A stretch of 64,000 bases of DNA from the NCBI RefSeq assembly GCF_001685355.1, contig NZ_CP016438.1:2356001-2420000 (forward strand), given 5' to 3'. Made by a program: the position numbers and the translations under genes. The stretch comes from Streptomyces lincolnensis. Its GTDB lineage: Bacteria; Actinomycetota; Actinomycetes; Streptomycetales; Streptomycetaceae. The notes beneath the pieces are model-generated. The model was not told the origin of the DNA. It made no database searches and saw nothing but the letters and a program-made list of their open reading frames with translations. The stretch's first letter is position 1. Each line of letters opens with the position of its first letter. Below, one piece after another: positions 27,060-35,930 of this stretch.

Positions 27060-28100
27060 ATGGCACCGACCTCCTTCCGCGACGAGGTGAAGGACGCCGT
27101 CACCCCGCGGGCCACGTTGCTGGTCATCGGCGTGGTCGCCCTCCATCTGCTCTTCATCGCCTCCTACGTGGGGGCACTGCACGATCCGAAGCCGAAGGAC
27201 GTGCCCTTCGGGGTCGTCGCACCCCAGGCCGCCGCCCAGCAGGCGGTGACCCGGCTGGAGCGGCTGCCCGGGAAGCCGCTGGATCCGCGGGCGGTGGCCG
27301 ACCCGGCCACGGCGCGGAAGCAGATCATGAACCGGGAGATCGACGGCGCCCTGGTCATCGATCCGGCCGGCACCACCGACACGCTCCTGGTCGCCACCGG
27401 CGGCGGGAAGGTACTGGCCACCACCCTGGAGACACTCACCGCCACCCTGGAGAAGTCCGAGGGGCGCACGGCACGCATCGTCGACGTGGCCCCGGCCGAC
27501 ACCCAGGACGCCAACGGTCTCTCCTCCTTCTACGTGACCGTGGGCTGGTGCGTCGGCGGCTACCTGTGCGCCTCGATCATGACGATCAGCTCGGGCGCCG
27601 GCCGCTCCACTCCCCGCCGTGCGGTGATCCGCCTGGCCGCCATGGCGCTCGTCGCGGTCGTCGGCGGGCTCGGCGGCGCGCTGATCGTCGGGCCGGTCCT
27701 GGACGCCCTGCCGGGCAGCCTCCTGGCCTTCTGGGGGCTCGGAGCCCTGATCATCTTCGCGGTCGGCGCGGCCACCCTCGCCTTCCAGGGCGTCTTCGGA
27801 CTCGCCGGCATCGGCCTGGTCATCCTGCTCGTGGTGATCCTGGGCAACCCGAGCGCGGGCGGCGCCCTTCCGCCGCCGCTCCTGCCCACCTTCTGGAAGG
27901 ACATCGGCCCCGCCCTGCCCCCCGGCGCCGGCACCTGGTCGGCCCGCTCCCTCGCCTACTTCAAGGGCAACGACATGACCGGCTCCCTGCTGGTCCTGTC
28001 GGCCTGGGCGGTCGCGGGGGTCGCGATCACCCTGCTGGCGGCGGCGCTGCGGACGAGACGCGGGGAGCGGGGCGAGGACCTGCCGCCCCGGACTCCGTAG
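27060..28100 (+). CDS. Polytopic membrane protein, ABC-2/YhgE-like
   Basis: 346 residues. One helix near the N terminus (LLVIGVVALHLLFIASYVGAL), an extracytoplasmic domain of about 150 residues (KPKDVPFGVVAPQAAAQQAV, IDGALVIDPAGTTDTLLVA), then five or six helices. This order is that of ABC-2 type/YhgE-Pip permease-like proteins (DUF3533-like). No ATPase is adjacent. Function unknown; export of a small molecule or surface protein is possible. It shares an intergenic region with dnaE2 but there is no reason beyond the LexA sites to place it in the SOS response. Confidence 0.8.
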   Translation: MAPTSFRDEVKDAVTPRATLLVIGVVALHLLFIASYVGALHDPKPKDVPFGVVAPQAAAQQAVTRLERLPGKPLDPRAVADPATARKQIMNREIDGALVIDPAGTTDTLLVATGGGKVLATTLETLTATLEKSEGRTARIVDVAPADTQDANGLSSFYVTVGWCVGGYLCASIMTISSGAGRSTPRRAVIRLAAMALVAVVGGLGGALIVGPVLDALPGSLLAFWGLGALIIFAVGAATLAFQGVFGLAGIGLVILLVVILGNPSAGGALPPPLLPTFWKDIGPALPPGAGTWSARSLAYFKGNDMTGSLLVLSAWAVAGVAITLLAAALRTRRGERGEDLPPRTP

Positions 28101-28165
28101 CCCGCGTACCGCTCCCGCCCCCCTTCACGGCGAGCGGGTGGCAGACGAGCGGGTGGCAAACGAAA

Positions 28166-28193
28166 ATCCCGCCCCTCGCGCGCGGGGCGGGAT
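28166..28193. terminator. Hairpin terminator between convergent genes
   Basis: Perfect 10-bp inverted repeat, arm ATCCCGCCCC, at 28166-28175 and 28184-28193 with an eight-base loop. It is preceded by CGAAA, giving a T-run on the leftward strand, so it terminates the leftward protease well and may serve the rightward gene. A 15-base tandem repeat (CGAGCGGGTGGCA-A/G-A, two copies) lies just before it near 28131-28162. Confidence 0.75.
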
Positions 28194-28212
28194 CTCGCGG
28201 AACCGAAAAGCG

Positions 28213-29292
28213 TCAGCCGATCTGGGTACCGGTCGCCGACAGCGCCTCGGTCACCGGCTGGAAGAAGGTCTCCCCGCCGGAGGTGCAGTCACCGCTGCCG
28301 CCGGACGTGAGTCCGATCGCGTTGCTGCCCGAGAAGAGCGACCCACCGCTGTCACCGGGCTCGGCGCAGACGTCGGTCTGGATCAGGCCGTTGACGATGT
28401 CGCCGCTGCCGTAGTTCACGGTGGCGTCCAGACCGGTGACCGTCCCGCTGTGCACCTGGGTCGTGGACCCGCTGCGGGTCACCTTCATGCCGACGGTGGC
28501 CGCGGCGGCACCCGTGATCTTCTGGGTGGACCCGTTGTAGAGGTTCACCTCGCTCGGGTGGGCCACCTCCGCGGTGTACTTGACCAGCCCGTAGTCGTTG
28601 TCCGGGAAGCTGGACACCTCGTTGGTGCCGATCTCGGTGCCGCCTGCCGACCAGGTGGAGATGGACTCGGTGCAGTGACCGGCCGTGAGGAAGAACGGCT
28701 CGCCGCCCTTGACCACGTTGAAGCCGAGCGAGCAGCGCCCACTGCCGTCGGTGATCGCGTCACCGCCGGCGACGAAGGGCTTGAACTCCCCCTTGGTGCG
28801 CTGGAGTTCGGCCTTGGCGCCGAGGCCGTCGACGACCTTGGTGAGCTTGGCCCACTCGGCGTCGGAGACCGTGCGGTCGGCGGTGACGACGACCTTGTTG
28901 GTCGTCGGGTCGGTCGCCCAGGCGGTGCCCGGGATGCTGGCGTCCTGCTTGAGCGTGCCGCGGGCACCCTTCAGCTCGGCGAGGGAGTTCTCGACGATTC
29001 TCGCCTTGGCGCCGGCCGCCTCGACGGTCTTCGCCGCGCTCTCGTCGAGCACGTTGACCACGAGACTCCGGGCCTTCGCGTCGTAGAACGTACCCGCCGC
29101 GTCCGCGCCGAGTTCCTTGCCGAGCGTCGAGGCGAGATTTCCGGCCGCCTGTACCGACAGTGTCTTGAGCGCCGGGGTCGCGGCCGGCTCGCTCGCGTTC
29201 GCGGTCTGCAAAGTGACTGCCCCGGCGATCAGTGCGGCGATACCCGCACCTGCCATGGCCGCCCGTCGCCTGGGTATGCGTCGGTGCTTCAA
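28213..29292 (-). CDS. Streptogrisin-like secreted serine protease (S1)
   Basis: 359 residues with signal peptide, an alpha-lytic-protease-type prosegment (about 35-165) and a chymotrypsin-fold mature domain beginning near FVAGGDAI. Triad: His in FFLTAGHC, Asp in NDYGLVKY, Ser in EPGDSGGS. Paired Cys match the streptogrisins. No C-terminal binding domain. TTG at 29292 was chosen as start: AGGAGG lies seven bases upstream and it is followed by a basic signal-peptide N terminus. Role: extracellular proteolysis. Confidence 0.92.
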   Translation of the reverse strand: MKHRRIPRRRAAMAGAGIAALIAGAVTLQTANASEPAATPALKTLSVQAAGNLASTLGKELGADAAGTFYDAKARSLVVNVLDESAAKTVEAAGAKARIVENSLAELKGARGTLKQDASIPGTAWATDPTTNKVVVTADRTVSDAEWAKLTKVVDGLGAKAELQRTKGEFKPFVAGGDAITDGSGRCSLGFNVVKGGEPFFLTAGHCTESISTWSAGGTEIGTNEVSSFPDNDYGLVKYTAEVAHPSEVNLYNGSTQKITGAAAATVGMKVTRSGSTTQVHSGTVTGLDATVNYGSGDIVNGLIQTDVCAEPGDSGGSLFSGSNAIGLTSGGSGDCTSGGETFFQPVTEALSATGTQIG

Positions 29293-29525
29293 CTCGCGTC
29301 CTCCTGTGGGGGGTCGGCCCGTCGAGGTTGTGGGGACCTCGCGAACCGGAAGGCTGGTTGACGAGCGACCACTCTTCCGAACCCCACAGGGGGCGCACAA
29401 GGTCGACTTCCGGACGCGCGTAGAACGCGGTTGCACGCCCCCCTACCTTGACCGCGTACAGTCATTTCGGGCGAATTCGATCCGCAAATGCTACGCGCGG
29501 GTAACCAAAGAACTTACCGTGAGGT

Positions 29526-30395
29526 CTAGTCCTGTCTTGAAATCGACCCCTCGGAGGCCGGATCCGCGTGAGGAGCCCGGGACGGAAGTTGCTCCTGCAC
29601 CGGTTGCTGTGACTGCTGCTGCGGCGGCGCGTACCCCTGCTGCGCCCTCTCCAGGAACCGCAGCAGCTCCACCGGGAACGGCAGGACGAGCGTCGAGTTC
29701 TTCTCGGCGGCGACCGCCACGACCGTCTGGAGCAGCCGCAGCTGGAGCGCGGCGGGCTGCTCGGACATCTCCTTGGCGGCCTCGGCGAGCTTCTTCGACG
29801 CCTGGAGCTCGGCGTCGGCGTTGATGACCCGGGCCCGCCGCTCGCGGTCCGCCTCCGCCTGCCGGGCCATCGAGCGCTTCATCGTCTCGGGCAGCGACAC
29901 GTCCTTGATCTCGACGCGGTCGATGGTGACGCCCCACTCCACCGCGGGGCTGTCGATCATCAGCTCCAGGCCCTGGTTGAGCTTCTCGCGGTCGGACAGC
30001 AGATCGTCCAGGTCGCTCTTGCCGATGATGGACCGCAGCGAGGTCTGCGCCATCTGGGAGACCGCGAACCGGTAGTCCTCCACCCGTACGACCGCCTCGG
30101 CCGGCCCGGTCACCTTGAAGTAGACGACCGCGTCCACCCGTACGGTCACGTTGTCCCGGGTGATGCCCTCCTGGGCCGGCACCGGCATCGTGACGATCTG
30201 CATGTTCACCTTGCGGAGCTTGTCGATGCCCGGAACGATCATCGTGAAGCCCGGTCCGCGCACGTCGGACCGCAGCCGGCCGAGCCGGAACACCACGCCT
30301 CGTTCGTACTGTTTGACGACCCGCGCCGCCGCCATCACATAGACCGCTCCGGCGGACACGAGCGTCACTCCCGCCGCCACCAGCTCCTCGACCAT
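29526..30395 (-). CDS. Band 7/SPFH (slipin-type) membrane protein
   Basis: 289 residues. N-terminal hydrophobic hairpin (about 5-25), then the SPFH domain (VVKQYERGVVFRLGRL, GPGFTMIVPGIDKLRKVNMQ, QEGITRDNVTVRVDAVVYFKV) and a helical region rich in Glu/Ala/Arg (MKRSMARQAEADRERRARVINADAELQASKKLAEAA), ending in a Gln/Pro-rich tail. Slipins organise membrane microdomains and regulate proteases. It usually pairs with a NfeD-type protein, which is absent here. An upstream ATG at 30425 is possible; 30395 fits family N termini better. Confidence 0.88.
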   Translation of the reverse strand: MVEELVAAGVTLVSAGAVYVMAAARVVKQYERGVVFRLGRLRSDVRGPGFTMIVPGIDKLRKVNMQIVTMPVPAQEGITRDNVTVRVDAVVYFKVTGPAEAVVRVEDYRFAVSQMAQTSLRSIIGKSDLDDLLSDREKLNQGLELMIDSPAVEWGVTIDRVEIKDVSLPETMKRSMARQAEADRERRARVINADAELQASKKLAEAAKEMSEQPAALQLRLLQTVVAVAAEKNSTLVLPFPVELLRFLERAQQGYAPPQQQSQQPVQEQLPSRAPHADPASEGSISRQD

Positions 30396-30477
30396 CACGG
30401 CCCCCAGGGTCCGAAGTGGGCGCATCAGAGGTGCATCAAGGCCTCATACGACGGTAACTCCGTGGCCCGGACAAGGG

Positions 30478-30512
30478 CGAGCCCCCGCACGACGGTTGCG
30501 TGCGGGGGCTCG
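30478..30512 (-). terminator. Hairpin terminator downstream of the second protease
   Basis: Perfect 13-bp inverted repeat, arm CGAGCCCCCGCAC at 30478-30490 and its complement at 30500-30512, nine-base loop. It lies 89 bases past the stop of the leftward protease at 30601, before the band-7 gene. Confidence 0.7.
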
Positions 30513-30600
30513 TGTTCAACGGTGGTTCGCCGTGCTGCCGGCTGCGCGGATCAGGGCCGTCCGTGTGGGGCGGATACGGCCCGGGGTTCGGCGGGCCCGG

Positions 30601-31506
30601 TCAGTAGATGCTGACGCCGTAGGCGCTGAGGGCCTCGGTGACCGGCTGGAAGAAGGTCGTACCGCCGGAGGAGCAGTTGCCGCTGCCGCCGGAGGTCAGA
30701 CCGTAGGCGGTGCCGTTGCTGCCGTAGAGCGAACCGCCGGAGTCGCCGGGCTCGGCGCAGACGGTGGTCTGGATCAGGCCGCCGACGACGTCGCCGCCGC
30801 CGTAGTTGACGCTCACGTTGAGAGCGGTGACCCGGCCGCTGTGCGTACCGGTGGTGGAGCCGTCGCGGATGACGGTGGTGCCCACGCTGGGCGTGGCCGC
30901 GCGGGTGATGTCCACGCCGTTCGCGGTGCCGGGCCGGCTGACGGAGCCGGAGTAGCGCACGATGCCGTAGTCGTTGCCCGGGAAGCTGGAGCCGGTGGTC
31001 GAGCCGATGACCGTGGTGCGGCCGGAGTTGGAGTACCAGGTGCCCGCGCCGTCGGTGCAGTGACCGGCGGTCAGGAAGAACTGCTGGCCGCTGCTGTTCT
31101 GGACGTTGAAGCCGAGGGAGCAGCGCCAGCTACTCGCATAGATGGCGTCGCCGCCCTGGATGAACTTGCTGAACTTGCCGGGCGTGCGCTTGATCGTGAG
31201 CGCGTCGGCGTTGCCGCCCGCCTGCTCCTTGATCTTCGCGATCTCGGCCTGGGAGACCGTGCTGTCGGCGGTGACGACGACACGGTTGGTCTTGCTGTCG
31301 ACGGCCCAGGCGGTACCCGGGATGTCCGCCTTCAGCACGGAGCCGCCGGCGCTCTTGAGCTCGGCGGCACTGAAGGTGCTGGGGGTGTCGGACGCGTTCG
31401 CGCTGGGGACCGCGATCGCGGCGGCGGCCACGAGGCCGGTGGAAACGGCGATCAGCCGGGTCCGTCTGGAGATACCGCTACGGGGAGTGGTGCGCTTGAT
31501 CCTCAC
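30601..31506 (-). CDS. Streptogrisin B-like secreted serine protease (S1)
   Basis: 301 residues, close in size and sequence pattern to Streptomyces griseus protease B precursor as I remember it. The signal peptide ends near SANA, a short prosegment follows ([26 protein letters not shown]), and the mature enzyme begins near [12 protein letters not shown]. Triad: [22 protein letters not shown]; the C terminus [18 protein letters not shown] is typical. GTG at 31506 has GGAGG eight bases upstream. It and the protease at 28213 flank the band-7 gene. Confidence 0.94.
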   Translation of the reverse strand: MRIKRTTPRSGISRRTRLIAVSTGLVAAAAIAVPSANASDTPSTFSAAELKSAGGSVLKADIPGTAWAVDSKTNRVVVTADSTVSQAEIAKIKEQAGGNADALTIKRTPGKFSKFIQGGDAIYASSWRCSLGFNVQNSSGQQFFLTAGHCTDGAGTWYSNSGRTTVIGSTTGSSFPGNDYGIVRYSGSVSRPGTANGVDITRAATPSVGTTVIRDGSTTGTHSGRVTALNVSVNYGGGDVVGGLIQTTVCAEPGDSGGSLYGSNGTAYGLTSGGSGNCSSGGTTFFQPVTEALSAYGVSIY

Positions 31507-31633
31507 TTTTCGTTCCTCCACAGGGGAAGTAGGGGGCCCTCGTGGGGTGGGGCCCGTGAGGCGCAGCCAGGGGTTCAGGAGTGCCCGGATTCCGAACACG
31601 CCGTGCCCCTGACAAGCGCTGAGGGGGAGTATT

Positions 31634-31673
31634 CGGCCGAACGACCGGTCGGCGCAAGAGCGCCTTTCGGCCG
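31634..31673 (-). terminator. Nested hairpin after the monooxygenase operon
   Basis: Outer arms CGGCCGAA 31634-31641 and 31666-31673; inner arms GGCGC 31651-31655 and 31660-31664 around the four-base loop AAGA. It lies 20 bases past the stop of the leftward operon at 31693 and probably ends its transcript. Confidence 0.55.
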
Positions 31674-31692
31674 TCGGCGTGCCGTCGGCGTC

Positions 31693-33000
31693 TTACGGGG
31701 CGGAGGAAAGGGGCAGACGAGGTGGTTCCGAGAGCCCTAGATGCGAGCGCAGGGTGGTGCCCCGGTACTCGGTGCGGAACACTCCGCGCTCCTGGAGCAG
31801 CGGCACCACCTGGTCCACGAACTCGTCGAGTCCGCCCGGGGTGAGGTGCGGGACGAGGATGAAGCCGTCGGCGGCGTCCTGCCGGACGAACTCCTCCATC
31901 TCGGCCGCGACCGCCGCCGGGGTGCCGACGAAGGACTGTCGGCCACCCGCCTCGATCACGGTCTGCCGGATCGACAGCCCCTTCTCCCGGGACAGGGCCC
32001 GCCACTTCTCGGCGATCGCGACCGTGTCACCGCGCCGCGTCCGCCCCCGGGTGAGTGACGGCTCGGCCACCGGGTCGATGTCGGGAAGGGGGCCGTCCGG
32101 GTCGTAGGAGGACAGATCGACGCCCCAGATCTGCTCCAGCGTGAGGATCGCGGTCTGCGGGGACGTCTGCTGCCGTCGGATCACGGCGGCCTTCTCCCGG
32201 GCCTCGGCGGCGGTGTCGCCGAGGACGACGCCGACGCCGGGCATGATCTTCAGGTCGGCGGGCGTACGGCCGTATCGCGCCAGGCGCCGCTTCACATCGG
32301 CGGAGAAGGCCCGGCCCTCCTCCAGCGAACTGTGCCGGGTGAAGACCACGTCGGCCGTGGAGGCCGCGAACTCGCGTCCCTCGTCGGAGTCGCCGGCCTG
32401 GATGACGACCGGGTGCCCCTGCGGGGAGCGCGGCAGACCGAACTCGCCCGCGATGTCGAAGTGCCGTCCCCGGTGCGCGAAGGGCCGGGGCACGCCGTCC
32501 GGAGTCCAGGAGTCCCACAACTCCCGTGCCGTGGCCACGAATTCGGCGGCGCGTGAGTACCGGTCCGCCCGGTCGAGGTAGCCGCCGCGCCGGAAGTTCT
32601 CGCCGGTGAAGGCATCCGAGGAGGTCACCACGTTCCACGCCGCCCGGCCCCCGCTGAGGTGGTCCGACGTGGCGAGCCTGCGAGCGAGTTCGTACGGCTC
32701 GTTGAAGGTGGCGTTGACCGTGGCGGCGAGGCCGAGCCGGTCGGTGACGGCGGCGAGCGCGTTCAGCACGGTGAGGGACTCGGGCCGCCCCACCACGTCC
32801 AGGTCGTGGACACGGCCCTTGTGTTCGCGCAGCCGCAGTCCCTCGGCGAGGAAGAAGAAGTCGAACAGCCCGCGTTCGGCGGTGCGGGCCAGGTGCTCGA
32901 AGGAGGAGAACTCGATCTGCGACCGCGAGCGCGGATCGGCCCAGACGGTGGTGTTGTTGACGCCGGGAAAGTGCGCCGCGAGATGCATCCGCCTGGTCAT
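31693..33000 (-). CDS. Flavin-dependent monooxygenase, NtaA/SnaA/DszA type
   Basis: 435 residues, bacterial-luciferase-like TIM barrel with the insertions of the NtaA/SnaA/DszA family (MHLAAHFPGVNNTTVW N terminus, ARTAERGLFDFFFLAEGLRLR, GGRAAWNVVTSSD, HPVVIQAGDSDEGREFAA). Members oxidise C-S or C-N bonds with FMNH2 supplied by a reductase. Here the neighbours (ABC uptake genes and the cysteine-type leader at 36978) suggest an organosulfur substrate. It overlaps the preceding monooxygenase gene by four bases and is last in the leftward operon. Confidence 0.88.
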   Translation of the reverse strand: MTRRMHLAAHFPGVNNTTVWADPRSRSQIEFSSFEHLARTAERGLFDFFFLAEGLRLREHKGRVHDLDVVGRPESLTVLNALAAVTDRLGLAATVNATFNEPYELARRLATSDHLSGGRAAWNVVTSSDAFTGENFRRGGYLDRADRYSRAAEFVATARELWDSWTPDGVPRPFAHRGRHFDIAGEFGLPRSPQGHPVVIQAGDSDEGREFAASTADVVFTRHSSLEEGRAFSADVKRRLARYGRTPADLKIMPGVGVVLGDTAAEAREKAAVIRRQQTSPQTAILTLEQIWGVDLSSYDPDGPLPDIDPVAEPSLTRGRTRRGDTVAIAEKWRALSREKGLSIRQTVIEAGGRQSFVGTPAAVAAEMEEFVRQDAADGFILVPHLTPGGLDEFVDQVVPLLQERGVFRTEYRGTTLRSHLGLSEPPRLPLSSAP

Positions 33001-34046
33001 GAGGTCTCCCCCGCGTACTGGTTGGCGGGCCGGGCGAGGCCCAGATGCTCCCGGAGCGTGCTGCCCGGGTAGAAGGTGCGGAACAGTCCCCGGTGTTGCA
33101 GCAGCGCCACCGTGCCGTTGACGAGACGTTCCAGGTCACGGCGGGGTTCGGTGGGGACGAGATGGAAGCCGTCGACCGTGCCCTCCTGGTACCAGGAGGT
33201 GATCAGCTCGGCGAGGTCGACGGGGCCGCCCCGGTACAGCGGGCCCCACGCGGTCGGCCGGGGGCCGCCCCCGCCGTGGCCCGGCTCGGCCGCGTACTCC
33301 CCGTCGCCGAGGTCGACGACCAGGCTCGCCAGGACACGCAGCTCGTCCGGATCCCGCCCGGACTCGGCGGCGTACCGCCGCAGTTGGTCCCGTACGGCGG
33401 TGGCCTGCGCGGAGCTCGCGGCCCGCACGAGCGCCACGTCGGCGTGACGGCCCGCGGTCCGCCGGGCGGGCCCGTCGGTGGCGTCGATCACGCGGACGGG
33501 GTGGCCCTGCGGGGGACGCGGCACGATCGACGGCCCCCTGACCGAGAAGGCGGAGCCGGTGAAGTCGACGTGGTGGAGCTTGTCCCGGTCGATGAAGCGG
33601 CCGGTGGCCTCGTCCCGGATCTCGGCGTCGTCCTCCCAGCTGTCCCACAACCTGGCGGCCACGTCGGCGACTTCATCGGCCTCCTGCCACAGCGCGTCGG
33701 CCGGCGCCGAGTGCCGGCGGCCGAAGAGGCGGGCCTCGCCCTCGGTCCTCGACACCTCGATCCGCCAGCCGGCCCGGCCGCGGCTGACCCAGTCGAGGGT
33801 CGCGACGGCGGCCTGCACATGGAAGGGCTCGGTGTGCGTGGTGGTGACGGTGGGGACCAGGCCGATCCGGCCGGTGGTGGGCGCGATCCGGGACAGCACC
33901 GAGAGCGCGTCGGGCCCCGGGCGGGCGAAGGTGTCGTCCAGCGTCACGAAGTCGAGGCCGCCGTGCTCGGCGAGGCGCGCGAGGGCCACATAGGGGTCGG
34001 CGTCGTGGACGGACGGCTGGTCGAGGGCGGCGGCCAGATGCAGCAT
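32997..34046 (-). CDS. LLM-class flavin-dependent oxidoreductase
   Basis: 349 residues from the ATG at 34046, or one more from a GTG at 34049. Luciferase-like barrel: LDFVTLDDTFARPGPDALSVLSRIAPTTGRIGLVPTV, LDWVSRGRAGWRIEVSRTEGEARLFGRR and HPVRVIDATDGPARRTAGRHADVALV. Probably acts with the monooxygenase encoded next; it too needs reduced FMN. The start codon shares a base with the stop of a 33-codon frame upstream, so its translation is likely coupled to that frame. Confidence 0.85.
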   Translation of the reverse strand: MLHLAAALDQPSVHDADPYVALARLAEHGGLDFVTLDDTFARPGPDALSVLSRIAPTTGRIGLVPTVTTTHTEPFHVQAAVATLDWVSRGRAGWRIEVSRTEGEARLFGRRHSAPADALWQEADEVADVAARLWDSWEDDAEIRDEATGRFIDRDKLHHVDFTGSAFSVRGPSIVPRPPQGHPVRVIDATDGPARRTAGRHADVALVRAASSAQATAVRDQLRRYAAESGRDPDELRVLASLVVDLGDGEYAAEPGHGGGGPRPTAWGPLYRGGPVDLAELITSWYQEGTVDGFHLVPTEPRRDLERLVNGTVALLQHRGLFRTFYPGSTLREHLGLARPANQYAGETS

Positions 34047-34147
34047 CACAGCACCTTCGAGAGGAACGCCCGCGTGCGCGCGTGCCGCGGACAGGCGTCG
34101 GTCGCGTCGGCGAGGTGGACGGACCTGATGTCGACCATGACAGTCAT
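34046..34147 (-). CDS. 33-residue frame coupled to the oxidoreductase gene
   Basis: ATG at 34147, stop at 34046-34048 sharing one base with the next ATG (TGATG). The product is MTVMVDIRSVHLADATDACP followed by a basic stretch and LSKVL; it has one Cys and no membrane segment. It could be a coupling leader for the monooxygenase, a real small protein, or the remnant of a longer gene. No ribosome site stands out, but GGAAGTCC-type sequence lies upstream. Not recognised. Confidence 0.4.
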   Translation of the reverse strand: MTVMVDIRSVHLADATDACPRHARTRAFLSKVL

Positions 34148-34175
34148 CGATGGACTTCCTTAGCCGTGGAGGGGG

Positions 34176-35930
34176 TCAGGCGGCCGCGCGGCGGGCGAGC
34201 GCGCTGATGAACACCAGCGCGGCCCGTGCCGTGGCGTCGTTCTGCCGGAAGGCCGGCCCGCCGGTGCGCGGCCGGGTGAAGGCGCCGGGGGTACGGCCGT
34301 CGGTGTAGGGCCCGAGCGCGAACCGCCGGGGGTGCGGCCGGCCCGACCGGTCGAGGATCCGCCCGTCGTCGGGGTCCACCCTGAGCAGCCCCTCGGGCGT
34401 CTCGGCGGCCCCGTCGGCGTGCAGCCGCCGCAGCAGGGGGTCGCGGGCCCGTGCGACCGTGGGTTCCGGCAGCCGCGCCTCGACCAGCGCCCGGGCCTCG
34501 ACGACCGCCCCCGGCACGGTGGCGCTCGCCGCCCGGAACACGCCGTCCTCGGCGGTGACGGTCATGTCGGCGCCGACGAAGTTCAGCAGGCCCGCCCGGG
34601 ACAGTGCCTGCATCTGCCGCAGCCGGGGGCCGGGCGGCCCGGAGGCGAGGTAGCTGAAGAAGCCGTGCCACCAGGGCCCGATGTCCCCGAGCCGGACCAG
34701 CTGGCCGTAGACGGACAGCAGCCCGAGGAAGACCGCCAGGTCCGGGCTGTACGACGGATCATGACGTCGGTTCAGGTCCCGCTCGACGTATCCGCGCATC
34801 CCCTCCTGGAACGCCTCGAAGGACCCGTATCGCACCCCGTCCAGCGGCCGGTCGAGCGCGGCGAGGTCGAGCCGGTCGGCGGGGTCGGGCACGGCGGACG
34901 CGACCAGGGCGGCCCGCCCGGCCGGATCCTCGGCGGCCGCGTACTTCTCCTCGAAGACGCTCCAGGACAGGGTCGTCCGCTCGGGGTGGACCGTGAACAG
35001 CCGGTGGTAGTGCGCGAACCCGAGCTCCTTCTCGATCAGCGGCCACACGTCCCGCCCGAAGTGGAACCCCGGCCGGGCGAGCAGCGCGTCGACCTCGGCG
35101 GGCCCGAAGTACCGCGGCAGCGGCGGCCGTTCACCGGTCCAGTCGTAGCCGATCTTCGAGTGGTACGGCACTCCGCGCCGCGATCCGACGTACAGCACCG
35201 GTTCCCGTCCCGAGGGCACATAGGTGTCCCCCTCGTACCGCCCGCCGCGCCCCTCGGTGAGCAGCACCATCAGGTCGACGAAGGCCAGCCCGAAGCCGCG
35301 GACCAGGACGGGCTCGCCGGGGGCGAGCGGGGACAGATCGCTGTCGGCGGTGAAGTCCGGCGGCAGATGGACGAGGTCGTGCTCACGGGCGTAGGCGGCC
35401 AGGCCGGCCTGCTGCTCGTCGAGTTCGGCGTCCAGGTGGCCGAGGGCGAGGACGACGAGGTCGGCGAGGAGGGGGCGCGGTCGGTCCTCCAGCCACACCT
35501 GCTGGCGGCCCTCGCGGGGACCGCTCACGCGCAGGGCGCGGCGGGGATGGTGATGGACGGTCACCGACGCAGGCAGGGCGGCCACCGCCCGGTCGTGCAC
35601 CCACCTGAGATAGGCGCCCTGCGTCGGGCGATCGGCGAAGGTGCGGCCGTCGACGGCGGCCCACTCGTGCAGCGTGGGTCCGGGCCGCACCGGCCCCTCC
35701 ATCGGCACCGTCTCGTCGGTGAACATGGTGATGTCCTCGGCGTGCGAGTTCATCCACAGCAGTGGTGACTGCGCCTGCCGCCAGATCCGCCCGGCGCCGG
35801 GCCGGTGCGGGTCCACCAGATGCACGTCGAGCCCCGAACCGGCGTACAGCTCCGGCGCGTTGGCGGCGATCCGCTCGATCAGTCCGGTCCCCCGCGGTCC
35901 GGCCCCGACGATGACGAGAGAGGACCTCAT
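34176..35930 (-). CDS. FAD/NAD(P)-binding protein
   Basis: 584 residues. The N terminus SSLVIVGAGPRGTGLIERIAA is a GxGxxG dinucleotide-binding site of the FAD-NAD(P)-binding (NAD_binding_9) type; VDPHRPGAGRIW and LLWMNSHAEDITMF follow. The middle contains PVLVRGFGLAFVDLMVLL. Proteins of this type include putative N-hydroxylating or flavin-containing enzymes of uncertain activity. Its start overlaps the permease stop by four bases. In this locus it may oxidise the imported compound or its product. Confidence 0.82.
   Translation of the reverse strand: MRSSLVIVGAGPRGTGLIERIAANAPELYAGSGLDVHLVDPHRPGAGRIWRQAQSPLLWMNSHAEDITMFTDETVPMEGPVRPGPTLHEWAAVDGRTFADRPTQGAYLRWVHDRAVAALPASVTVHHHPRRALRVSGPREGRQQVWLEDRPRPLLADLVVLALGHLDAELDEQQAGLAAYAREHDLVHLPPDFTADSDLSPLAPGEPVLVRGFGLAFVDLMVLLTEGRGGRYEGDTYVPSGREPVLYVGSRRGVPYHSKIGYDWTGERPPLPRYFGPAEVDALLARPGFHFGRDVWPLIEKELGFAHYHRLFTVHPERTTLSWSVFEEKYAAAEDPAGRAALVASAVPDPADRLDLAALDRPLDGVRYGSFEAFQEGMRGYVERDLNRRHDPSYSPDLAVFLGLLSVYGQLVRLGDIGPWWHGFFSYLASGPPGPRLRQMQALSRAGLLNFVGADMTVTAEDGVFRAASATVPGAVVEARALVEARLPEPTVARARDPLLRRLHADGAAETPEGLLRVDPDDGRILDRSGRPHPRRFALGPYTDGRTPGAFTRPRTGGPAFRQNDATARAALVFISALARRAAA

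Noticed and set aside
28131..28162. 15-base tandem repeat as a mobile element end
   Set aside because: Only two copies with one mismatch, next to a terminator and with no associated gene; probably local duplication.
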